A stretch of DNA of 6,654 bases, taken from assembly GCA_023255235.1 (NCBI GenBank), contig JALRJA010000056.1:1-6654 (forward strand), given 5' to 3'. Position numbers and translations under genes: made by a program. The stretch comes from Flaviramulus sp. (GTDB lineage Bacteria; Bacteroidota; Bacteroidia; Flavobacteriales; Flavobacteriaceae). Within the stretch, counting starts at the first letter, position 1, and every line of letters starts with the position of its first letter. The notes under the pieces are model-generated. The model was not told where the DNA came from and searched no databases. It saw only the letters and a list, made by a program, of their open reading frames with translations. This document shows, one piece after another, positions 1 to 4,912 of this stretch.

Positions 1-602
1 ACTTTTTTTTCCATTTCTGTAGAACTTAGAAAGCGTTCATTTGGTAAATTCACATAAACTAGCTGCATTTTAGCATCTATTTTATCAAAAAAATTAACAG
101 CATTAATGTATGGTTTGATATTATCTTCTGAAAAATCGCAAGCAAAAACACCCGTTTTAAAATTAATATCAATAGCTTTATCCTTAACAACCAACACCGG
201 AATTTTGGCATGTCTAACTACGCGTTCTGTATTTGAACCAACAAAAAACTCTTTTATTCCACTTGTGCCATGTGATCCCATAATTATAAGATCGGCATCA
301 TGTTTTGTGGCAACGTCATCTACCTCACTAAATACTTTAAAGTGTTTAATTATGGGTATCACATTAAGCCCTTTTAAATACTCTTTTTCTAAAAATGTTT
401 CAAATTTTTGTTCTGATAATTTAATAAAAAAACGGGCTTTTTCATATTGAAGACCTTCAGAGGCTGTTAATACCAAATCAGACATTTCAAGCATGTGTAA
501 CGCTAATATATTAGCATTGAATTTTGTAGCAAATTTAGCTGCTGTTTTTAACGCATATTCTGAATGTTCAGAAAAATCTATAGGCACAATAATGTTTTTC
601 AT
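1..602 (-). CDS. Universal stress protein, two UspA domains, C-terminus cut by window edge
   Basis: The reading frame begins at ATG 602 and stays open to the window edge, giving about 200 residues that start MKNIIVPIDFSEHSEYALK. The first Usp domain covers roughly residues 1-142. Asp9 lies in the nucleotide-binding loop, and the ATP-binding signature G-2x-G-9x-G-(S/T) is complete at Gly109, Gly112, Gly122 and Ser123 (MGSHGTSG ... VGSN). A second domain starts near residue 147 (GVFACDFSEDN) and is incomplete here. Flavobacterial Usp proteins of this tandem type are usually about 270-280 residues, so some 70-80 residues should lie to the left. The start follows the hemN stop by 14 bp with no promoter visible between them, so the gene is probably co-transcribed with hemN. 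These are cytoplasmic stress proteins of poorly defined biochemistry. The complete ATP motif suggests the nucleotide-binding class. The family call is firm; the physiological role is not known. Confidence 0.93.
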   Translation of the reverse strand, partial: MKNIIVPIDFSEHSEYALKTAAKFATKFNANILALHMLEMSDLVLTASEGLQYEKARFFIKLSEQKFETFLEKEYLKGLNVIPIIKHFKVFSEVDDVATKHDADLIIMGSHGTSGIKEFFVGSNTERVVRHAKIPVLVVKDKAIDINFKTGVFACDFSEDNIKPYINAVNFFDKIDAKMQLVYVNLPNERFLSSTEMEKK

Positions 603-616
603 GGTTATATTGGTTT

Positions 617-1981
617 TTATACAGTCATAGAAAATAACTGTGTGTTAGGTTGTTTTCTTTGTAATAATAAATCAAAAGCCATGCATACATTTCTAATAAA
701 TGGTTGCCCTTTTTTGGTAACTTCAATACTATTTTGACTTATTATAAGTAAACCGTCTTTTTGCATTTCTTTTAGGTTTTTTAAAACATCAGGAAGCTCT
801 TTAAAATAAAGCATATCTTTTTCCCATGATGTTTTAAAACGGCACATTAAATTAAGAATATGTTTGCGTATAATTAAATCTTCTTCATTTAAAATATGCC
901 CTCTGTAAACAGGTAAAATATTTTCCTTTAGTAAATGATAATATGCTTCAATATTTTTTTCATTTTGAGCAAAACCATACCAACTATCACTAATTGCTGA
1001 AACTCCTAAACCAATCATAAGTTGGGTTTTTGAAGCCGTGTAACCCATAAAATTTCTATGTAAACGACCTTCTGCCATAGATTGATATAGGTTGTCTGTT
1101 GGTAAAGCAAAGTGGTCCATACCAACTTCTACATATCCTACTTGGGTTAATAATTTTTTACCTAATTCATATTGTGCTCGCTTTAGTTCTGCTGTTGGCA
1201 AGTCTTTATTATCAAAACCACGTTGCCCATTTCCTTTTTGCCAAGGCACATGAGCATAGCTGTAAAATGCTAACCTATCTGGTAATAATACTTTTGTTTT
1301 TAATATAGTTTCTTGTACATGCTCTAATGTTTGAAACGGTAACCCAAAAATAATATCATGACCAATAGAGGTGTAACCTATTTTTCTTGCTAATTCTGTA
1401 ACGTGTTTTACATGCTCAAAAGGTTGTAGTCTATTAATTGCTTTTTGAACGGTTTCATTATAGTCTTGCACACCATAGCTAACCCTTTTAAAACCAAGGT
1501 TATATAGTGATTGTAAATGCTCTTTAGTTGTGTTGTTTGGGTGTCCTTCAAAGCTAAACTCATAAGTATTTGCTAGTTTAGAACGTCTTAAAATACCTGT
1601 TATTAAGCGGTTTAGATTAACTGCACTAAAAAATGTTGGAGTTCCTCCACCTAGGTGTAATTCTTTTATAATTGGTCTTGTGTCAAACAACTCAAGATAT
1701 AAACTCCATTCTTTTAAAACGGCTTTTATATAATCTTCTTCAACACTATGTTGTTTTGTTATGCGTTTAGAACAACCGCAAAATGTGCACATACTTTCAC
1801 AAAAAGGGAGGTGTATATATATACTTATACCTTCATTAGCGTTACTTTCATTAAAGGATTGTATTAAAGATGATTTCCAATTTTTTAATGAAAAAGTATC
1901 TCTATCCCAGTAAGGCACAGTTGGATAGCTTGTATAACGTGGTCCAGCCACATTGTATTTGTTTATTAGCGAATGTAACAT
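617..1981 (-). CDS. hemN: Oxygen-independent coproporphyrinogen III oxidase (radical SAM)
   Basis: The 454-residue product matches the usual length of true HemN (about 455). HemN performs the anaerobic oxidative decarboxylation of coproporphyrinogen III to protoporphyrinogen IX in heme synthesis, in the cytoplasm. The N-terminal trip region is present (NVAGPRYTSYP, residues 10-20), which separates HemN from HemW. The radical SAM cluster motif CESMCTFCGC supplies Cys61, Cys65 and Cys68, with the extra Cys70 typical of HemN. The SAM-binding GGGTP lies at residues 111-115. Later HemN blocks include SYGVQDYN (168-175), DIIFGLP (209-215), EVGMDHFA (285-292) and RNFMGYT (309-315), followed by the C-terminal HemN domain. 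The start at 1981 gives the expected N-terminus. The usp gene follows 14 bp downstream. Upstream, a Crp/Fnr-type operator and a -7 element suggest activation under low oxygen or redox stress (inferred). No key residue is missing. Confidence 0.97.
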   Translation of the reverse strand: MLHSLINKYNVAGPRYTSYPTVPYWDRDTFSLKNWKSSLIQSFNESNANEGISIYIHLPFCESMCTFCGCSKRITKQHSVEEDYIKAVLKEWSLYLELFDTRPIIKELHLGGGTPTFFSAVNLNRLITGILRRSKLANTYEFSFEGHPNNTTKEHLQSLYNLGFKRVSYGVQDYNETVQKAINRLQPFEHVKHVTELARKIGYTSIGHDIIFGLPFQTLEHVQETILKTKVLLPDRLAFYSYAHVPWQKGNGQRGFDNKDLPTAELKRAQYELGKKLLTQVGYVEVGMDHFALPTDNLYQSMAEGRLHRNFMGYTASKTQLMIGLGVSAISDSWYGFAQNEKNIEAYYHLLKENILPVYRGHILNEEDLIIRKHILNLMCRFKTSWEKDMLYFKELPDVLKNLKEMQKDGLLIISQNSIEVTKKGQPFIRNVCMAFDLLLQRKQPNTQLFSMTV

Positions 1982-1998
1982 ACCTAACAGTTGTAGGT

Positions 1999-2006
1999 CA
2001 AAAGTA
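1999..2006 (-). promoter_or_regulatory. Probable -7 promoter element for hemN-usp
   Basis: On the minus strand this reads TACTTTTG, a perfect match to the Bacteroidota -7 consensus TAnnTTTG. It lies 18-25 bp upstream of the hemN start, so the leader would be short. No TTG is found at the -33 spacing; the Crp/Fnr-type palindrome occupies that zone instead, as expected for an activator-dependent promoter. The transcription start is predicted near 1995. Confidence 0.55.
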
Positions 2007-2025
2007 TGAGAAGTAGGTTTTTTAA

Positions 2026-2045
2026 AACATGATATATGTCATGTT
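2026..2045. promoter_or_regulatory. Crp/Fnr-type operator between hemN and sodC
   Basis: This is a perfect inverted repeat with seven-base arms, AACATGA and TCATGTT, around the six-base spacer TATATG. The TGA-N6-TCA core has the half-site spacing of Crp (TGTGA-N6-TCACA) and Fnr (TTGA-N6-TCAA) operators. Its centre (2035.5) is 33 bp from the centre of the hemN -7 element, which places it near -41 from the predicted start, the class II activator position. It also lies upstream of sodC on the other strand. Which Crp/Fnr family member binds cannot be told from the sequence. Confidence 0.65.
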
Positions 2046-2049
2046 ATAT

Positions 2050-2080
2050 TTGGTTTTACTATAATAAACGCTTAACTTTC
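2050..2080 (+). promoter_or_regulatory. Probable sodC promoter (TTG-N20-TAACTTTC)
   Basis: TTG at 2050-2052 is followed after 20 bp by TAACTTTC at 2073-2080, which matches the Bacteroidota TTG / TAnnTTTG pair except for the last base. The predicted transcription start is near 2084, about 20 bp before the sodC ATG. A competing -7 candidate, TATATTTG at 2045-2052, matches the consensus perfectly but has no TTG at the right distance and touches the Crp/Fnr-type operator. If that one is used, the regulator would more likely repress sodC. Confidence 0.45.
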
Positions 2081-2104
2081 GGATAAACTAAAAAGTATTA
2101 TAAA

Positions 2105-2677
2105 ATGAAAAAAATTAGTGTGTTATTACTAGCGTTAACTAGTAGTGTAATAGCTTGTAAGGAAACCAAAAAAGATGAAAAAAGTATTGAATCTGAAGCA
2201 TCTAAAACCGAAAGAGTAAACCAAATAAAAACGCTAACAGTAGCGTTAAATGCAAAAAGCGATAGCGATGTAACTGGTAACGCTATTTTTACAGAAGAAA
2301 ACCAAACGGTAAAGATGGTAGCAACCATAAGTGGCTTAGAACCAGGTGAACACGCCATACATATTCATGCATCATCAGACTGCTCATCACCCGATGGTTC
2401 ATCGGCTGGCGGGCATTGGAATCCTACCAATCAACCACATGGAAAATGGGGTTCCGAAACCGGCTATCACAAAGGTGATATAGGTAATTTTACAGCCAAT
2501 AAAGACGGTAATGCAATAGTTGAGTTTTCAACAAATCAATGGTGTATAGGATGTGACGATAACACCAAAAATATTATTGGGAAAAGCCTTATTATTCATG
2601 CTGGTTTTGATGATTTAACTTCGCAACCATCAGGTGATGCTGGTGCAAGAGTAAGTTGTGCAGGTATTATTCAATAA
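2105..2677 (+). CDS. sodC: Cu/Zn superoxide dismutase, lipoprotein
   Basis: The product (190 residues) dismutates superoxide to hydrogen peroxide and oxygen outside the cytoplasm. Residues 1-18 form a lipoprotein signal peptide (MKKISVLLLA ... SVIAC) with the acylated cysteine at Cys18. A charged linker of about 25 residues follows, so the enzyme is probably anchored to a membrane facing the periplasm. Metal ligands align with the family: copper by His86, His88 and His165, bridging His104 (GGHWNP), and zinc by His112, His122 and Asp125 (YHKGDIGN). The structural disulfide pair is Cys93 and Cys185, and the active-site arginine is Arg182 in GARVSC. All catalytic residues are present. A second cysteine pair, Cys147 and Cys150 (WCIGC), lies in the loop before the last copper histidine and is an addition to the classical enzyme. 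The gene stands alone, divergent from hemN, and ends before a hairpin terminator. The ATG at 2105 is the only start that includes the signal peptide. Confidence 0.96.
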   Translation: MKKISVLLLALTSSVIACKETKKDEKSIESEASKTERVNQIKTLTVALNAKSDSDVTGNAIFTEENQTVKMVATISGLEPGEHAIHIHASSDCSSPDGSSAGGHWNPTNQPHGKWGSETGYHKGDIGNFTANKDGNAIVEFSTNQWCIGCDDNTKNIIGKSLIIHAGFDDLTSQPSGDAGARVSCAGIIQ

Positions 2678-2700
2678 CTACAAAATAATCATAAAACAAT

Positions 2701-2730
2701 AAAAGCTACTTAGTTATAAAAGTAGCTTTT
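2701..2730 (+). terminator. Intrinsic terminator after sodC, possibly bidirectional
   Basis: AAAAGCTACTT (2701-2711) pairs perfectly with AAGTAGCTTTT (2720-2730) around an eight-base loop, giving an 11-bp stem. It starts 23 bp after the sodC stop, and its 3' arm runs into a T-rich tail (TTTTGTTGTTTT). Because the stem is flanked by A and T runs on both sides, it could also end transcripts of the convergent tonB gene, whose stop is about 65 bp away. Confidence 0.85.
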
Positions 2731-2795
2731 GTTGTTTTAAAAGCAGCGTAACTATTCTTATATAAAAACCTATAAATGAGAATAAATTTACGTAA

Positions 2796-3524
2796 TTATT
2801 CTTCAGCATATTTAAAGAAAATAGGAACTGCATAAGCTACTTTTACCGGAATACCTCGTTGTTTACCTGGTTTCATTTTAGGTAATAAACCAATTATGCG
2901 TTCGGCTTCTTTTTCTAAAACCTTGTCTGGACCTCGCGACCTTATATTAGTAGTATAGCCTTTAGAATCTATTACAAATACAACAGATACACGACCTTGA
3001 ATACCTAATTCTAACGCCGATTCGGGATATTTAAAATGCTTTTTTACGTGTTCTTGAATTTTGGTTTGAAAGCACTCTTTTGTTTGGTTTTTATTAAGCC
3101 CTTCACAGCCAGGAAATATGGGAACATCTTCTATAACAGCAAAAGCAACTTCAACATCTTCTGCCATTTTTTCAACCGTTACATCACTTATGTTTACTTC
3201 GCGTTCTACAATGGCATCATCTTGACCTGTTTCTGTGCTTTCAATAATAGTTTCTTCAATTTCTTCAACATCTTCTACAATTTTAATAGATTCACTAACA
3301 GTAGCAGGCGGCGGCGGTGGTGGCGTTGTATTAACAGGCACTATTGGTATATCTTCTTCTAGTTGTTGTTCAACATTAATAACATCTATAACATAATCTT
3401 TACTTTCGTAGGTTTTATACTCTAATGCTTGCCACGTTAAAAACAACATGATGTTTAAACCAATAGCAAAAAAAACACTGCTATTTCTTCCAATTTCAAG
3501 TTGTGGATTTTTTTTTGGTTTCAT
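2796..3524 (-). CDS. TonB-family energy transducer
   Basis: The product has 242 residues with TonB architecture. A short basic cytoplasmic N-terminus (MKPKKNPQLEIGRN) is followed by one membrane helix at about residues 16-33 and a periplasmic linker. The linker contains a proline run (residues 68-73) and a strongly acidic stretch (about 83-125). The C-terminal TonB domain covers about residues 153-240, including YPESALELGIQGRVSVVFVI and the PVKVAYAVPIFF end. The motif VPIFPGC (134-140) before the domain is characteristic of Bacteroidota TonB proteins; Cys140 and Cys151 might pair in the periplasm. TonB proteins transmit the proton-motive force from ExbB/ExbD to outer-membrane receptors. No exbB, exbD or receptor gene is adjacent, so the partner transporter is unknown. 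Bacteroidota genomes carry several TonB paralogues, so the symbol tonB is not assigned. The ATG at 3524 places the membrane helix correctly. Upstream there is a Crp/Fnr-type operator resembling that of hemN. Confidence 0.92.
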   Translation of the reverse strand: MKPKKNPQLEIGRNSSVFFAIGLNIMLFLTWQALEYKTYESKDYVIDVINVEQQLEEDIPIVPVNTTPPPPPPATVSESIKIVEDVEEIEETIIESTETGQDDAIVEREVNISDVTVEKMAEDVEVAFAVIEDVPIFPGCEGLNKNQTKECFQTKIQEHVKKHFKYPESALELGIQGRVSVVFVIDSKGYTTNIRSRGPDKVLEKEAERIIGLLPKMKPGKQRGIPVKVAYAVPIFFKYAEE

Positions 3525-3545
3525 GACAAATAAAATTTATTACTC

Positions 3546-3553
3546 TAAAAGTA
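3546..3553 (-). promoter_or_regulatory. Probable -7 promoter element for tonB-like gene
   Basis: On the minus strand this reads TACTTTTA, one base off the TAnnTTTG consensus and differing only at the last base from the hemN element TACTTTTG. It lies 22-29 bp upstream of the ATG. As at hemN, no TTG occurs at the -33 spacing, and the Crp/Fnr-type site is centred 33 bp further upstream. The matching distance to the operator is the main support. Confidence 0.45.
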
Positions 3554-3575
3554 TTACAAATGCTATTTATTAAGT

Positions 3576-3589
3576 ATGATATTTGTCAT
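3576..3589. promoter_or_regulatory. Crp/Fnr-type operator upstream of the tonB-like gene
   Basis: The core ATGA-TATTTG-TCAT is an inverted repeat with a six-base spacer. The right half extends to TGTCATGTTA (3584-3593), identical over ten bases to the operator beside hemN (2037-2046). Across 19 bases the two sites differ at only two positions. The outer part of the left half is less symmetric than at hemN. The centre (3582.5) is 33 bp from the -7 element centre, which again fits a class II activator. Confidence 0.6.
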
Positions 3590-3679
3590 GTTACCTAAAG
3601 GTTTTAGTAAATATAAACAGATTATACTCAACAAACATTTTATAAAAACCCATGCATATAAAATATAATTTTCACATAT

Positions 3680-3707
3680 TTGTAACGTTCCAATCAATTA
3701 AGCTACT
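3680..3707 (+). promoter_or_regulatory. Candidate promoter of the sigma factor operon
   Basis: TTTGTAACGTTCC at 3679-3691 contains GTAAC (3682-3686), which resembles the AAC-bearing -35 elements of ECF sigma promoters and could indicate autoregulation. About 16 bp further is CTAC (3703-3706), a poor -10. The same stretch can also be read as a housekeeping promoter: TTG at 3680-3682, then 21 bp, then TACTTATT at 3704-3711, a partial match to TAnnTTTG. Neither reading is decisive. The rest of the 3594-3730 gap is AT-rich and shows no other feature. Confidence 0.3.
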
Positions 3708-3730
3708 TATTTAATAACTAAACCACTAGT

Positions 3731-4225
3731 TTGAGTAAAGAACTAAAACATAGTTTTGTTGAATTGCTTGAAACGCATCAAAACATTGTGCACAAAGTTT
3801 GTCGTTTATACACAAATAACAGAGATGCTCATAATGATTTGTTTCAAGAAATAACCATACAGCTTTGGAAAGCATATCCTAAGTTTAGAGGCGATTCAAA
3901 GTTTAGCACTTGGATGTATCGTGTGGGTTTAAATACAGCAATTACATTATACCGAAAATCTAAACGTACCATTAATACTCAAGATTTTCAAGGGGTAGAA
4001 TTTAAGATAGAAGCACAAGAATTTGATGACACAGAAGAACAACAATTAAAGCTGCTATATAAAGCAATACACCAACTAAACGATATAGAAAAAGCACTTG
4101 TTTTCTTATATTTAGAAGACAAAAACTACAATGAAATAAGTGAAACATTGGGTATAAGTGAAGTAAATGCACGGGTACGAATTAATCGTGTAAAAACGAA
4201 ACTTAAAACCATTTTAAATCCGTAA
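3731..4225 (+). CDS. RNA polymerase sigma-70 family factor, ECF type
   Basis: The product has 164 residues, a normal ECF length, with only regions 2 and 4. Sigma region 2 spans about residues 14-80. It includes the core-binding stretch DLFQEITIQLWKAYPKF and the promoter-melting and -10 recognition segment FSTWMYRVGLNTAITLYRKSKR (shown as two parts: 58-67 and 68-79). Region 4 spans about 108-160, with a helix-turn-helix at NYNEISETLGISEVNARVRINRV (around 132-154) expected to read the -35. A short acidic linker (86-104) joins them. The start is TTG: an in-frame TAA lies at 3719-3721, and the next in-frame ATG is residue 62, inside region 2. The next gene begins 4 bp after the stop and is almost certainly co-transcribed, probably encoding a regulator or membrane partner. 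The target regulon is unknown. Confidence 0.93.
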   Translation: MSKELKHSFVELLETHQNIVHKVCRLYTNNRDAHNDLFQEITIQLWKAYPKFRGDSKFSTWMYRVGLNTAITLYRKSKRTINTQDFQGVEFKIEAQEFDDTEEQQLKLLYKAIHQLNDIEKALVFLYLEDKNYNEISETLGISEVNARVRINRVKTKLKTILNP

Positions 4226-4229
4226 AACT

Positions 4230-4874
4230 ATGGATGAATTAGAAATTTTAAAAAACCACTGGAAAAAGGAGCAATACCCTTACCCTAAGTTAACTTATGC
4301 CGAATTATACCAGATGATTTTAAGAAAGTCATCCTCAATTGTGAAATGGATATTTATAATTAGCTTACTTGAGTTTGGTTTTTGGATTGGCATTTCTTTT
4401 TTTATGAAAGACTCAACCTTTCATGACAATATGAAAGATGTAAACTTAGAATCGGTATTAGTACCTATTTCTATCATTAGTTACATAGTGCTTTTTTATT
4501 TCTTTTATTTATTTTATAAAAATTATAAAACTATTTCGGCTACTGATAATGCTAAAACCCTAATGGAAAACATTATTAAAACCAGAAAAACTGTAAAATA
4601 TTATGTGATTTTTAACTTAGTTACAATAATTATAGGAGTCATTTTTGGAACTTACTATGTGCTAAATAATGTGCCAATGGTAGTTGAAAAACTTGAGCTT
4701 GCATCTGCTAATAATCAAGAGTTTAAAGTTTATGCTAGCTTTATTTTAGGTGTTGTATTAGTTTTAATTATTGTTATTGTTTTATTAATACTATTCTACT
4801 GGTTAATATATGGTTTATTATTAAGACGTCTTAAAATAAATTATAAAGAATTGATGAAATTAGATTCTAATTAA
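4230..4874 (+). CDS. Four-helix integral membrane protein, putative partner of the sigma factor
   Basis: I do not recognise a characterised family. The product has 214 residues: a soluble, probably cytoplasmic N-terminus of about 37 residues (MDELEILKNHWKKEQYPYPK at its beginning), then four predicted membrane helices near residues 38-59, 76-97, 124-146 and 168-197, and a short basic C-terminal tail. An even helix count puts both ends on the same side, presumably the cytoplasm. Its ATG lies 4 bp after the sigma factor stop, so the two are probably translationally coupled. That position is where anti-sigma factors usually sit, and the N-terminal LKNHW segment before the first helix could be the sigma-contacting part. 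However, the zinc-binding HxxxCxxC of ZAS-type anti-sigma factors is absent, as is any FecR-like domain. I recall similar flavobacterial proteins being labelled beta-carotene 15,15'-monooxygenase. Nothing in this sequence supports that enzyme name. The gene is clearly real; the anti-sigma role is inference only. Confidence 0.85.
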   Translation: MDELEILKNHWKKEQYPYPKLTYAELYQMILRKSSSIVKWIFIISLLEFGFWIGISFFMKDSTFHDNMKDVNLESVLVPISIISYIVLFYFFYLFYKNYKTISATDNAKTLMENIIKTRKTVKYYVIFNLVTIIIGVIFGTYYVLNNVPMVVEKLELASANNQEFKVYASFILGVVLVLIIVIVLLILFYWLIYGLLLRRLKINYKELMKLDSN

Positions 4875-4884
4875 TTTCAAATTC

Positions 4885-4897
4885 AAAAAAAAAAAAA
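4885..4897. repeat. A13 homopolymer between convergent genes
   Basis: Thirteen consecutive A bases (T on the minus strand) lie in the 38-bp gap between the membrane protein stop and the kynU stop. On the kynU strand it forms a T run 15 bp beyond the stop and may help end transcription, but no stable hairpin precedes it. It is a likely site of length variation or sequencing error. Confidence 0.6.
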
Positions 4898-4912
4898 TTA
4901 AACAACCAAAAG

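Noticed and set aside
106..450. Plus-strand open frame of 114 codons
   Set aside because: It lies antisense within the Usp gene, whose family motifs are clear, and its translation has no recognisable domain.
1099..1308. Plus-strand open frame of 69 codons
   Set aside because: It is antisense to conserved HemN sequence; its hydrophobic translation is a by-product of the opposite strand.
2098..2358. Minus-strand open frame of 86 codons
   Set aside because: It is antisense to the sodC signal peptide and ligand region and resembles no known protein.
2754..2785. Weak hairpin TATTCTTAT / ATGAGAATA after tonB
   Set aside because: It contains a G-U pair, a long loop and no T run on the minus strand, so it is not a convincing terminator; the 2701-2730 hairpin is far stronger.
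3036..3362. Plus-strand open frame of 108 codons with an arginine/tryptophan run
   Set aside because: It is antisense to tonB; the odd run is the complement of the proline codons in the linker.
3652..3714. Short plus-strand frame of 20 codons upstream of the sigma factor
   Set aside because: It is short, AT-driven and overlaps the candidate promoter; nothing suggests a leader peptide.
4230..4874. Carotene monooxygenase function for the four-helix protein
   Set aside because: I recall this label on similar database entries, but the sequence shows no supporting motif.
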